Source of the DNA: Paenibacillus nanensis
Lineage (GTDB): Bacteria > Bacillota > Bacilli > Paenibacillales > Paenibacillaceae
Reading direction: 5' to 3'
Length of the DNA stretch: 64,000 bases
Assembly: GCF_003583765.1 (NCBI RefSeq)
Contig: NZ_QXQA01000006.1
Span: 1 to 64,000 of the forward strand
Shown here: positions 33,867 through 42,828 of the stretch, piece by piece
Numbering within the stretch: position 1 is the stretch's first letter
How the letters are laid out: each line of letters begins with the position of its first letter
Notes under the pieces: generated by a model
Database searches by the model: none
Told to the model about the DNA's origin: nothing
The model's input: only the letters and a program-made list of their open reading frames with translations
Made by a program: the position numbers and the translations under genes

Positions 33867-35111
33867 CTAAGCTCCTTTCTTCTCTTCAGGCTTGCCCAAG
33901 AGCTCTTGCGGATCGCGGTCATCCGCGCCTCCGGTCTTTTTAAACATTTTGCGGGCGGCCCACAAAAAAGGCCGGAGCGGGAAATACAAAAAGTGCAGCT
34001 TCACCGGCAGCGGAAGCGTCTTCGCGTCCTCCGGATAAGGATAAAGAAAGCTGGCGATATGCAGCAGCTTTTGTCGATTCGACATCAGCGCGAACAAATA
34101 TTGGCGATGATAACGCGTGACATCTTTCGGCAGCGGCGGCGTATGCAGATTGATCATTCGTTTAATGTAGAACATGCTGTCCTCCGCCAGCCATTCCGCC
34201 TTACGGGATGCGAGCAGAGGCCGCATCTCTTCCCGAAGCGGAGCGGCGAGCAGTCTGGCCGCCAGGAACAAAGCTTGGCCGCCTATATGCAAATAGTGAT
34301 GTTTTTTCAGCAGTCTTGTAAGCTTCTCCCAATCGAGGCTCTGATTCATCAGCTTCTTCATATCCAGCAGCCAGCGCAGCCTGGACCAGCCATGTCTTGC
34401 GCCGTGGGAGACGAGGAACAAGAACAGATCCTCTCTGCCCAAATAAAAGATAGGCCTGCTGATCAGCGAGCTGACGCGCCTCCGGCTCCACAGCTCTTCA
34501 AAGCCGGGCTCCTTCGAAGGCGAAGGATTGAGCCGCCAGTGCACCTCGACCTTTATCCCTTTGGAAGGATGATGGAAGGTCAGATGGTGATGCCTCCACT
34601 TCCAGTCGTTCAGAACGCTGTCGATATAGTCGTCCTTCTCATACCCCAAACCGGCGAGAAGCTCCTCGGTTCTTGCCAGCCGGTCCATCGGGACCAGCAA
34701 ATCCAAATCGCAGGAGGTGCGAAGCGACACATCGCCGTAAAGATCGGCCGCAATAACCGGTCCTTTCAGGAATAACGCGCGTATCCCTTCCTCGGCGAAC
34801 CGGCTTGACAGCTGTTCCATCTCGCCGCTGAGCGCAAGCATTTGCAGCGTGTTGCGATAATAATCCCGTTGGAACAGGCCGGACACAAATAATGGAATAT
34901 GCGGAGTCTTCAGCTCCTGAAGCTTGCGGTGGATCGTCGGAAAGACGCGATGATGCCTTGCGAGCTCGATGAAAGCATGCCAATCCGCCTCCTGCAGCAA
35001 TTCCCATTGCTCGAAGGTCATGCCGGCACCTTCCTCCATTTCTAACAAAGCAAGCAGAAGACGCAATTCTTGAGAGAAATCTCCGATGTGGACGCTAACA
35101 TCGTTATTCAT
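33867..35111 (-). CDS. Nucleotidyltransferase-like protein (NTP_transf_5 type)
   Basis: 414 residues. The region LFLKGPVIAADLYGD followed by SLRTSCDLDLLVP near 120-150 matches the NTP_transf_5 family, where the DxD pair (DLDLL) would bind metal. The rest is helical. Relatives are found in Bacillales lasso peptide clusters, where one (PsmN of pseudomycoidin) was reported to glycosylate the phosphorylated peptide; others sit in polysaccharide loci. Here it leads a GT/acetyltransferase operon about 17 kb from the lasso cluster, with the same type of operator. Confidence 0.7.
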   Translation of the reverse strand: MNNDVSVHIGDFSQELRLLLALLEMEEGAGMTFEQWELLQEADWHAFIELARHHRVFPTIHRKLQELKTPHIPLFVSGLFQRDYYRNTLQMLALSGEMEQLSSRFAEEGIRALFLKGPVIAADLYGDVSLRTSCDLDLLVPMDRLARTEELLAGLGYEKDDYIDSVLNDWKWRHHHLTFHHPSKGIKVEVHWRLNPSPSKEPGFEELWSRRRVSSLISRPIFYLGREDLFLFLVSHGARHGWSRLRWLLDMKKLMNQSLDWEKLTRLLKKHHYLHIGGQALFLAARLLAAPLREEMRPLLASRKAEWLAEDSMFYIKRMINLHTPPLPKDVTRYHRQYLFALMSNRQKLLHIASFLYPYPEDAKTLPLPVKLHFLYFPLRPFLWAARKMFKKTGGADDRDPQELLGKPEEKKGA

Positions 35112-35162
35112 GTTAATCTCCTTCGCGCAGAATAGCAGATAACGAACGATTTTATCGTTTAT

Positions 35163-35215
35163 GTTCTATAAAACGAACACAAATAAAGATTATCATCCTG
35201 CTTTTGTTCTGTCAA
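35163..35215 (-). promoter_or_regulatory. Sigma-A promoter with SinR-type site (nucleotidyltransferase operon)
   Basis: Minus strand: TTGACA (35215-35210), 17-nt spacer beginning GAAC, TAATCT (35192-35187). GTTCTATAAAACGAAC (35163-35178) lies just past the predicted start. Confidence 0.8.
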
Positions 35216-35279
35216 TTCATTTCGACATCTTTATCGGAAGATAAACTTGGAACTTGGAAGCTCTTATCTATTTGTATGT

Positions 35280-35309
35280 GATAATATAGAGTTGTTCCTT
35301 ATCACGAAC
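35280..35309 (+). promoter_or_regulatory. Extended -10 and SinR-type site before epsM
   Basis: TGT-GATAAT (GATAAT 35280-35285) resembles an extended -10. GTTCCTTATCACGAAC (35294-35309) covers the predicted start, 17 bp before the ATG. No good -35 is visible. Confidence 0.6.
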
Positions 35310-35325
35310 AATAGAGGGGCTGATC

Positions 35326-35985
35326 ATGTTGAAACGAATCGTCATATTCGGCGCAGGGGGACATGCCAAAGCCGTCATCGACGCTGTGGAGAAGCAAGCC
35401 GAATATGAAATTGTCGGATTACTTGACGGCGGCAAAGCCGCTGGGACCCATGTCTACGGTTACGAGGTGATGGGCGATGATGCATGGCTTCTTCATAACC
35501 TGGATTCGATTGACGGGGTGATCGTAGCGATAGGAGATAACTGGCGTCGGAGCATTGTAGCGGAGATGATCGGCAAAGCGGCGCCGGGGCTTCCATTCGT
35601 CACGGCTATTCATCCCTCGGCTCAAGTGGCACGAGGGGCGCGCGTCGGCGCAGGCTCCGTCTTAATGGCCGGCGCCGTCCTGGGCAGCGATGCCGAGCTT
35701 GGGGAACACGGCGTTCTGTATCCCGGCTCCTCCGTCGATCATGACAGCCGAGCCGGCCGTTTTGTCAGCCTGGCGCCTAGAGCGGTTACGGGAGGCGGCG
35801 TAACGATCGGCGACTACACCGCCGTTGCCATTGGAGCTTCTATCATTCACGGCGTTGCGATCGGCGAGCATGCCGTCATTGGCGCGGGCTCAACGGTAAT
35901 TCGCGATATTCCCTCTTATACGGTTGCGTACGGCTCGCCGGCGAAGCCCATTCGCAGCCGGGAGAAAGGAGAGCGCTACCTGTAA
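35326..35985 (+). CDS. epsM: Sugar O/N-acetyltransferase (EpsM/PglD-like)
   Basis: 219 residues. An N-terminal Rossmann-like half (RIVIFGAGGHAKAVIDAVE) is followed by a left-handed beta-helix (VLGSDAELGEHGVLYPGS, VDHDSRAGRFVSLAP), as in PglD and EpsM. It should acetylate the 4-amino sugar made by EpsC and EpsN on the way to a bacillosamine-type sugar. GAGGGG precedes the ATG. Unlike B. subtilis it is not inside the eps operon but convergent to its end, with its own SinR-type site. Confidence 0.85.
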   Translation: MLKRIVIFGAGGHAKAVIDAVEKQAEYEIVGLLDGGKAAGTHVYGYEVMGDDAWLLHNLDSIDGVIVAIGDNWRRSIVAEMIGKAAPGLPFVTAIHPSAQVARGARVGAGSVLMAGAVLGSDAELGEHGVLYPGSSVDHDSRAGRFVSLAPRAVTGGGVTIGDYTAVAIGASIIHGVAIGEHAVIGAGSTVIRDIPSYTVAYGSPAKPIRSREKGERYL

Positions 35986-36006
35986 AGGTAACGCCCTCTT
36001 GAATCT

Positions 36007-37188
36007 TCATACCGCCAGCGTCTCATCAATTGCAGGGAGAAGCACGTTTCGAATGACCGAAATGACGCGCTGCTGATCCGCCTCCGTCAGCGAGGAGCCC
36101 GAAGGCAAACAAAGCCCTTTGCGGAACAATTCTCCGCAGACGCTGCCTCTGCCCGGTTGATGCGCATAGAACGACGCCTCGGCGAATAAGGGCTGCATAT
36201 GAAGCGGCTTCCAAAGCGGGCGCGCCTCGATATTGGCCTCCGCCAGCTCCGCCAGCAGGCTGTCGCGGAGAAACTCCGCATTCTCCCGCTCGATCGTCAT
36301 CGCCGTCAGCCAGCGGTTGGAACGGGTTCCCGGAAGCTCCGGCATAAACGCGATATCCGCGACATCCCCAAGCGATCCCGCATACCGCAGATATACTTCT
36401 CTTCTGGCGGCGACCCGCTCCTCCAGCACCTCGAGCTGGGCTCTTCCGACGCCGGCCAGCAGGTTGCTCATCCGATAATTATATCCCATCTGGCTGTGCT
36501 GATAATACGGCGCCGGATCTCTGCCTTGCGTCGCGAGAAACCGGGCCGTGCCCAGCGCCTCCGCGTCATTCGAGACGAGCATGCCGCCGCCGGAAGTCGT
36601 AATAATTTTGTTGCCGTTGAACGAGTATATTCCGAACCTGCCGAATGTGCCGCTATGCCGGCCCCGGTAAGTAGAGCCAAGCGATTCCGCTGCATCCTCA
36701 ATGAGCGGAACGCCGTACCGGTCGCACACGGTCACAAGCTCCTCCATCCTCGACATGCCGCCGTACAAATGCACGACAATTACCGCTTTAGGCAGCCTGC
36801 CCTCCCGCTCCTTATCGGCAAGCGCGCGCTCCAAGGCAGCCGGCGACATGTTCCAGGTGTCCGGTTCGGAATCGATAAACACCGGCTCCGCCCCCAAATA
36901 ACGGATCGGGTTCGCCGTCGCGACAAAAGTGAAGCTTTGGCAGAAGACCGAGTCCCCTGCCGTCACGCCCAGCAGCCTAAGCGCCAAATGAATAGCCGCC
37001 GTTCCGGAGCTTACCGCCGCAGCCCCCGCTACGCCGACATAGGACGCCATCTCCGCTTCAAAGGCATCGAGATGCGGCCCGAGCGGCGCGATCCAATTGC
37101 TGTCGAACGCTTCCGCTATATATTCCCGTTCCCTGCCGCTCATATGAGGGGGGGATAAATAAATTCTCCCTGTCACGAATGATCTCAT
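36007..37188 (-). CDS. epsN: PLP-dependent sugar aminotransferase (EpsN-like)
   Basis: 393 residues of the DegT/DnrJ/EryC1 family. The opening IYLSPPHMSGREREYIAEAF, the VSSGTAAIHLAL motif, EDAAESLGS (~168) and the PLP-binding Lys in YSFNGNKIITTSGGG (~195) fit EpsN/PglE. It should aminate the 4-keto sugar from EpsC. Its ATG overlaps the epsL stop (ATGA). It is the last gene of the eps operon. Confidence 0.9.
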   Translation of the reverse strand: MRSFVTGRIYLSPPHMSGREREYIAEAFDSNWIAPLGPHLDAFEAEMASYVGVAGAAAVSSGTAAIHLALRLLGVTAGDSVFCQSFTFVATANPIRYLGAEPVFIDSEPDTWNMSPAALERALADKEREGRLPKAVIVVHLYGGMSRMEELVTVCDRYGVPLIEDAAESLGSTYRGRHSGTFGRFGIYSFNGNKIITTSGGGMLVSNDAEALGTARFLATQGRDPAPYYQHSQMGYNYRMSNLLAGVGRAQLEVLEERVAARREVYLRYAGSLGDVADIAFMPELPGTRSNRWLTAMTIERENAEFLRDSLLAELAEANIEARPLWKPLHMQPLFAEASFYAHQPGRGSVCGELFRKGLCLPSGSSLTEADQQRVISVIRNVLLPAIDETLAV

Positions 37189-37793
37189 CCTTCCTGATTT
37201 CGCGCATTACCTTCAAAGAGCGGCATCGTCATATGTGCGCCGTTGCTTACGCCGTCCGAGGTTATCACTTTTTTAACGGTTAGAAACAAGATTTTAAAGT
37301 CGAGCAGCATCGTCCGGTTCTCCACATACCATACATCCCGTTCGAAGCGCTCCTCCCAGGTCACCGCATTCCGTCCGTTCACCTGGGCCCAGCCGGTGAT
37401 GCCGGGTCTCACCAAATGGCGCTTCGCCTGCTCCTCCGTATACAACGGCAAATATTCCATCAGGAGCGGCCGCGGCCCTACGAGGCTTAGCTCTCCTTTT
37501 AAAACATTGATAAGCTGCGGAAGCTCATCAAGGCTGGTTTTGCGCAGCAGCTGGCCAAACGGCGTGAGACGGAGATGGTCGGACAGCAGCTTGCCTTCTC
37601 CGTCCCGCTCGTCTGTCATCGTGCGGAATTTCAGCAAATAGAACGGTTTGCCGTGCAGTCCGGGCCGCTGCTGCTTAAAAAGCGCCGGCGCCCCCAGCTT
37701 AAAACGGACAAGCGCGTATACAACTCCCATTACGGGCAGAGCCGCCGACAATAGTAGAAAAGCGATAATAAAATCAAAGGACCGTTTCAGCAT
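37185..37793 (-). CDS. epsL: Undecaprenyl-phosphate sugar phosphotransferase (EpsL-like)
   Basis: 202 residues from the ATG at 37793 (GGGAG 8 nt upstream; the longer frame starts inside the ribosome site). One N-terminal re-entrant hydrophobic segment precedes the catalytic region KFRTMTDERD (~60), LRKTSLDELPQL, LSLVGPRPLL and RPGITGWAQVNGRN. It starts repeat-unit assembly by moving a sugar phosphate onto undecaprenyl phosphate. Confidence 0.9.
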   Translation of the reverse strand: MLKRSFDFIIAFLLLSAALPVMGVVYALVRFKLGAPALFKQQRPGLHGKPFYLLKFRTMTDERDGEGKLLSDHLRLTPFGQLLRKTSLDELPQLINVLKGELSLVGPRPLLMEYLPLYTEEQAKRHLVRPGITGWAQVNGRNAVTWEERFERDVWYVENRTMLLDFKILFLTVKKVITSDGVSNGAHMTMPLFEGNARNQEG

Positions 37794-37812
37794 GTTTCTT
37801 TCTCCCATATCT

Positions 37813-38568
37813 CTATTTCGCGATTTTGGCGTCTGAGGCGAGCAGCTTTCTCATCTTCGATATAAACCTTGGTCCGACAACCTTGCTCGCGAATCGTTTC
37901 AAATTGCTCTTCATCCTGACATGCGCCGGAAGCCACGACTGCGCAAAATGGTGAATCGTGAAGCTTTCGTTCGTAATATAATTGCCGCCGTCAATGTAGT
38001 CATAAGGACTGAAATAGGTTCTCGGATACACAACGACGCCGCCCGGCAGCGTTTGTTTTGCGCCATTCAGCTCCAGACCCTGCCGCTCGCACAGCTTCGA
38101 TATAACGGCCGTATTCGTCGTCGTATCGAAGGAGCCGTCCGGCTGCACAAACGCGCGTCCGGTATAATCGTCCAGCAGCATCCCGATCCAAGGATGATTC
38201 GGAGCGGCGCCCATCGTTCCCGACTGCAGGAAATGCTCATCCTCGAACCCGGTAAATGCCTCATGGGCCAGCAGAGGATCCAGAGGCCTCAGCACCTCGA
38301 CATCCGTATCCATGTAGATGCCGCCATGATGATAAAGCGCGTGAAGCCTGGCGTAATCGCTCACAAACGCGTACTTTCTCGCTTCATAGGCTTCCTTCAC
38401 ATACCGGCAGCAGGCGAGATCGAAGTTATCCTCATTCCACTCCATGAACGTATACCCGGGCAGATGCTTGCTCCAGCTTTTGATGCAGTCCGCCATCAGC
38501 TTCGGCTTCTCCCCGCGCCCGAACCAGCAATAATGAATGATTCGCGGGATTTTTTCTTCCGGCACCAA
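37813..38568 (-). CDS. Family 32-type capsular glycosyltransferase
   Basis: 251 residues. Opens IPRIIHYCWFGRGEKP and has the metal-binding DxD in HGGIYMDTDVEV (~85), features of GT32/OCH1-like enzymes found in capsule loci. The TTG at 38568 lies 7 nt after GGAGG and is a good start. It stands between epsG and epsL, a place taken by other glycosyltransferases in B. subtilis. Confidence 0.85.
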   Translation of the reverse strand: MVPEEKIPRIIHYCWFGRGEKPKLMADCIKSWSKHLPGYTFMEWNEDNFDLACCRYVKEAYEARKYAFVSDYARLHALYHHGGIYMDTDVEVLRPLDPLLAHEAFTGFEDEHFLQSGTMGAAPNHPWIGMLLDDYTGRAFVQPDGSFDTTTNTAVISKLCERQGLELNGAKQTLPGGVVVYPRTYFSPYDYIDGGNYITNESFTIHHFAQSWLPAHVRMKSNLKRFASKVVGPRFISKMRKLLASDAKIAK

Positions 38569-38579
38569 TCCTCAACCTC

Positions 38580-39656
38580 CTAAAACGGCCAAATGAGATA
38601 ATCGCTGGAATAACGAATACCCAAAATGACGACATTTTCGTAGAAACTATAAACAAAAAACAAGCTGACTACTGCCATGTAGACGAATCGCTGGTCCTTC
38701 TCCCGGAACAGCTTGATCAGCCAGCCGAACAAGACAAGCTGGTAAAGATTGAAATAAATCGTCAGCCTTGCAAAAATCCAGTTCTGAGTCGCAATAATCA
38801 TCAGAATAAGAGAGACGATCGAAAGGTTCACGAATACATCTCCCGCCGGAAACAGCTCCCTCAGCTTGTCTTTCCCCATAAACGCGATGATAAGAGGAAT
38901 GAGGCTGATTAACACGCGCATAAAGTTGGCGCCGCCCTCTTGAAACTCCTGGTAATGGCCGTATTGCGTATCCTCGATTGCCGAGAACAGCATTTCCGAA
39001 AAATGATTGTACCCGAGCACGATAATAATCGCCGCCGCCAAATACAGCATCGTCCCTTTGGTCCAAGCCTTGCGCCGCGCCACGAAATAGATCGGGATCA
39101 TAAGCAGCGCGCTCTGGTGGAAGAGGGCGGCGAACAGCACAAGAAGCATATAGGGCTTCCATCTGCCCTCCACCAAAAACTTGGTGCCGGCGAAAACAAT
39201 GGCCGCCGCCAAATATTGACGCAGACCGTTCATCGAAACGATGAAGGCCCCGGACGTGATATAGACAAATAAGCTAATCTCCAGCATTCTGGAATATTGA
39301 TAGAACACGCAGACGATCAGAACATTCGTCACAAGCGCGGTTACCGCAATCAAAATTTGCGGATCGTTCGTCATTTGCTGCAGCAGCATTTGCAGCATAT
39401 TGAAGCCGATATCCTTCCGCTCGAGGACCAGCTGCCAATTTAACGGCTGAACGGAGTAGCCGTGCATATAGAGGAACGTGTCCCCGATATTGTTGCGGAG
39501 CCCGGCCACCAGCACGAGCGTTATGGCCGCTAGTCCCGCCGCAAGCTTGTTGGGCTGAATGGGAAGATAGCCGGCTGCGGGTGAAGGCGTTGAAAAGTAT
39601 CGGGCCATAAATCCGAAAAATGTGACCGCGACCAGGCTAGCCCACAGAATAGTCAT
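38580..39656 (-). CDS. epsG: EpsG-like polysaccharide polymerase
   Basis: 358 residues with about ten membrane segments and the EpsG motif AGLRNNIGDTFLYMHGY near 60, plus VSMNGLRQYLAAAI and LFHQSALLMIPIY. It should polymerise flipped repeat units (Wzy role). The ATG at 39656 has AGAGGT 8 nt upstream and overlaps the preceding gene by 20 bp; the TTG at 39677 is less likely. Confidence 0.88.
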   Translation of the reverse strand: MTILWASLVAVTFFGFMARYFSTPSPAAGYLPIQPNKLAAGLAAITLVLVAGLRNNIGDTFLYMHGYSVQPLNWQLVLERKDIGFNMLQMLLQQMTNDPQILIAVTALVTNVLIVCVFYQYSRMLEISLFVYITSGAFIVSMNGLRQYLAAAIVFAGTKFLVEGRWKPYMLLVLFAALFHQSALLMIPIYFVARRKAWTKGTMLYLAAAIIIVLGYNHFSEMLFSAIEDTQYGHYQEFQEGGANFMRVLISLIPLIIAFMGKDKLRELFPAGDVFVNLSIVSLILMIIATQNWIFARLTIYFNLYQLVLFGWLIKLFREKDQRFVYMAVVSLFFVYSFYENVVILGIRYSSDYLIWPF

Positions 39657-40560
39657 TCGATCTACCTCTCGGAACAATAAGTTCTTTTGTTTTGGAACGG
39701 ATGTACAGATAGAGAAGCAGTCCCGCAGGGGCGGCCAGCAGCGTTATTCCTTTCGCCGGCGACTCCGTGAGCCATCGCTTATTCCTGGCAAGCAGACAGC
39801 TCGACACATAATGAATCGCCTGCCGAAGCTTAAACGAGGCGCTTGCAAGCGGCGACTTCATCAACGCCAGCCGGTAGAAGGCAAAGCCCCTCGGATTGCG
39901 AACATATTGCTTCAGCATATTGCGCGAAGAGCCGTCCTCCATGTACTCGACGTGGCAGAGAACCTCGTTCAGCAGAAGCAGCGGATACCGCTCATCGAGC
40001 TTGAAATACTTGTACGCGAGGCCGACATAGCGTTCATCTTGGAAGATGGGATACGGAAACTGCTTTGTCAGCGCAGAACGGTAGACAAGTTTTTTATCTC
40101 CCTTCACGCCGTAACGGTTGTACAGCTCGAACAAGGTGGAGCTTTCGAGCCCTTCCGGAAGCGCCGTTCCAATGATGCGGCCGTCCGTATAGGCGTCCAG
40201 CGCGACGAATCCGCTAACGTCATCTCTTCGGTTGTTTTGCCAAAAGCTCGTAATAATCTCTACCGCGCGGTCCGGCATATAATCGTCGGAATCGATACAG
40301 ACGTTAAGCTCGGTTTCGATATGCTCATAGGCCGTATTATGCGCGCCATGCATGCCCTGATTGTCCTGGTAGATGTAACGGATCGGAACCGCTTGCTCCG
40401 ACTGCCACAGCCGAACCAAATCGGCGGTATCGTCGGATGACCCGTCGTCGATAATGAGCCATTCGAAATCCTTGCTCGTCTGGCGCTTCAAGCTTTCGTA
40501 CAAACGGCCGAGACAATAGGCCCGGTTATACGTTGGCGTAAATACGGTTAACGTTCTCAT
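39637..40560 (-). CDS. Family 2 glycosyltransferase
   Basis: 307 residues. GT-A signatures are LTVFTPTYNRAYCLGRLY, LIIDDGSSDDT (~36) and the metal-binding DSDDYM (~92). A C-terminal hydrophobic segment (about 275-292) may anchor it in the membrane. It overlaps epsF by 35 bp and epsG by 20 bp. Confidence 0.88.
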   Translation of the reverse strand: MRTLTVFTPTYNRAYCLGRLYESLKRQTSKDFEWLIIDDGSSDDTADLVRLWQSEQAVPIRYIYQDNQGMHGAHNTAYEHIETELNVCIDSDDYMPDRAVEIITSFWQNNRRDDVSGFVALDAYTDGRIIGTALPEGLESSTLFELYNRYGVKGDKKLVYRSALTKQFPYPIFQDERYVGLAYKYFKLDERYPLLLLNEVLCHVEYMEDGSSRNMLKQYVRNPRGFAFYRLALMKSPLASASFKLRQAIHYVSSCLLARNKRWLTESPAKGITLLAAPAGLLLYLYIRSKTKELIVPRGRSNDYSVG

Positions 40561-41677
40561 GTCTCACCTCTCGCTGTCCGGCATAATAATCTTGGATCCA
40601 GCGGGCAGTCGCCCGAATATCATAGCCCGCTTCGGCAAGGCAAAGGCTTGCCGACGAGCGGTCGCTTTGCCGTTCCCTACCGGCGGCAATGCGCGCGATG
40701 TAATCATCGTGAAGCCGGTTCGATAAAAAATGTACGAGTCCGAGTCCCAAATCCGCTTCCCGTGAAATCGCGTCCGATATATAGCAGGGAAGGCCCGATG
40801 CTTGCGCCTCCACCAGCGTCACGGGCAGTCCTTCGTGATGGGACGGGAAAACAAACGCGTCAAAAGCTTGCAGCAGCCGCTCAACGTCCTCCCGAACACC
40901 CAAGAACCGAACCTGCTCGGTAATCCCAAGCTCGCTCGCCTTTCGCTCCATCTCCTGCCTTAATGGCCCGTCTCCCGCCATCAGCAGCACGCTGTTCGGA
41001 ATCCGCCGCTGTACTCCGCCAAATATTTCAAGCAGCTGCGCATGATTTTTCTGCGCGTTAAACCGCCCGACATGCCCGATCGCATAGGTGCTCTCCGAGA
41101 GACCGAGCTCCTCGCGGACGGATGCGCGGACGGCTTGCGAATAGGCGAATTTCTCCGGGTCGATCCCGTTCTTGAGCAGAACGGCCTCGTTTTTTTTCAT
41201 CGGGAACAGCCACTTCGCCGCAGCGCTCGAGCATGCGAAACGATGCGTCGCGCTTATGCCGATATACAAGCCCGCGTACCGTTTATACAGCCTTGCCGCG
41301 AGACTCCCCTCGCTTCTTGTATTGTGGCTGTGGGCGATGCGGACCGGAACGCCGGCAAGCTGCGCCGCCCGCAGCACGAAGCCGCTCATCCGGTCCATAT
41401 GGGCATGAACGATGTCATATTCATCGCGCCTAGACCGGAAAAAATCCCGCAGCGCCCGCCGGTATCCCCGGTGACCCGCTTGGTCGATGTACGGGATCCG
41501 GTGCACGCGCCCGCCAAGCCGGCGGATCTCGTCATCGAAGACGCCTTCTTTGCTTGTCAAAAAATCAAACTGCACCAAGCTGCGGTCTACGTTCCGGTAA
41601 AGATTCATAAGCAGCGTCTCTGCGCCGCCCCGGTTCATATTGACGGCCGCATGCAATATTCTTATAGGGCGTTCCAC
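40526..41677 (-). CDS. epsF: Family 4 glycosyltransferase (EpsF-like)
   Basis: 383 residues. It opens [20 protein letters not shown] and has HAHMDRMSGFVLRAA, AIGHVGRFNAQKNHAQLL (~195) and PSHHEGLPVTLVEAQASGLP (~275), close to B. subtilis EpsF. It should add a sugar to the lipid-linked repeat unit. It overlaps epsD at its start by 16 bp. Confidence 0.87.
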   Translation of the reverse strand: MERPIRILHAAVNMNRGGAETLLMNLYRNVDRSLVQFDFLTSKEGVFDDEIRRLGGRVHRIPYIDQAGHRGYRRALRDFFRSRRDEYDIVHAHMDRMSGFVLRAAQLAGVPVRIAHSHNTRSEGSLAARLYKRYAGLYIGISATHRFACSSAAAKWLFPMKKNEAVLLKNGIDPEKFAYSQAVRASVREELGLSESTYAIGHVGRFNAQKNHAQLLEIFGGVQRRIPNSVLLMAGDGPLRQEMERKASELGITEQVRFLGVREDVERLLQAFDAFVFPSHHEGLPVTLVEAQASGLPCYISDAISREADLGLGLVHFLSNRLHDDYIARIAAGRERQSDRSSASLCLAEAGYDIRATARWIQDYYAGQREVRHENVNRIYANV

Positions 41678-42828
41678 TGCAATCTCTCCGTCCCTTCCAT
41701 CGTCTCCTCCATGAGCGGCCGGTACAGCGCCTTCAGCTCCTCCTGCACTTGATCAAGCGAATAGGCGCTTACCCGCTCCAGTCCGCGAGCGCCCATCCTG
41801 ATTCTCGTCTCGCGGAAGCGGTGAAGCAGCAGCAGACGGCTCGCGAACATCTCTTCATCGCCGGGTTCGACAATGAACCCGCTCCGGCCTTCTTCCACCA
41901 GCTCCTCATGCCCGCGGTTGCGGGTGGCGACAACGGGCAGACCGCACGCCATCGCTTCCATGATGTTGACCGGCAGTCCTTCGCGCAGACTTGCGGAGAC
42001 GGCAACGTCGCACATCGGCATAAGCTGGCCCAGGTCTTCCCGGTACCCGAGGAAATCGATCTGCGCCGCAACGCCAAGACTCGCCGCGAGCGCGCGGCAG
42101 TCGTTCAGAAGCGGACCTTGTCCTGCCAATAGAAGCCGTACGCCTGTCACTTTATCCTTCAGCTTCGCAAGCGCGCGGATCAGAAGCTCATGATTTTTGT
42201 TGGCGTTAAATTCCGCCGCACAAATGAGTAGAAAATGCTGCGGCGAATAATTGAATTGAAGTCTCATCACGCGCTTTTCATCGGGCGACATCGGCTTGAA
42301 GCGTCCCGTATGAACGCCTACGCCGTGAACGTGCCGGATCTGACCCGCCCGGAATCCGCTTGCCGTCGCGCGGCGGTAATCCTCGCCGTTTATCGTGATG
42401 AGACAGTCCGTCACAGATGCCAGCAGCTTCTCGATCGGATAATAGAGCAGCCAATTGACCGGCGGCGCCCCTTTGTAGAAATGAAAGCCGTGTGCGGTAT
42501 AGAACACCTTCGCGCCCCGTCTCCTAGCGCCCCTCGCCGCTAGACGGGCCACCGCGCCGCCCATCGGCGTGTGGCAATGAATGATGCTGTAATCCCCTTT
42601 GTCTATAATCGATTTCAGCATCCTGTACGCTTTGACATTCCCTTTGCCTAAGGGTGAGCGTTCAATCGGAATATCGAACTTTCGGTCCACGTGCGGCAGC
42701 TCCATCCCGCCCCGCGCCGCAACATGAACCTCCCATCCTTGTCTGCGGAACCATTCCATCATCGGCAAATGAAAAGCTTTAAAGTGATAGTCGACCGTAG
42801 CGCAGAATAGGATTCTCTTATGCGTCAT
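41662..42828 (-). CDS. epsD: Family 4 glycosyltransferase (EpsD-like)
   Basis: 388 residues from the ATG at 42828 (AAGGGAAG upstream). The longer frame would run through galU and is rejected. Motifs: [17 protein letters not shown] at the start, [13 protein letters not shown] (~88), [15 protein letters not shown] (~200) and [20 protein letters not shown] (~275). It overlaps the galU stop by 11 bp. Confidence 0.87.
   Translation of the reverse strand: MTHKRILFCATVDYHFKAFHLPMMEWFRRQGWEVHVAARGGMELPHVDRKFDIPIERSPLGKGNVKAYRMLKSIIDKGDYSIIHCHTPMGGAVARLAARGARRRGAKVFYTAHGFHFYKGAPPVNWLLYYPIEKLLASVTDCLITINGEDYRRATASGFRAGQIRHVHGVGVHTGRFKPMSPDEKRVMRLQFNYSPQHFLLICAAEFNANKNHELLIRALAKLKDKVTGVRLLLAGQGPLLNDCRALAASLGVAAQIDFLGYREDLGQLMPMCDVAVSASLREGLPVNIMEAMACGLPVVATRNRGHEELVEEGRSGFIVEPGDEEMFASRLLLLHRFRETRIRMGARGLERVSAYSLDQVQEELKALYRPLMEETMEGTERLQWNAL

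Noticed and set aside
39672-39697. GAAC/GTTC half-sites near the epsG start
   Set aside because: They lie in coding sequence of the preceding glycosyltransferase, are arranged outward and do not form the GTTC-N8-GAAC spacing.
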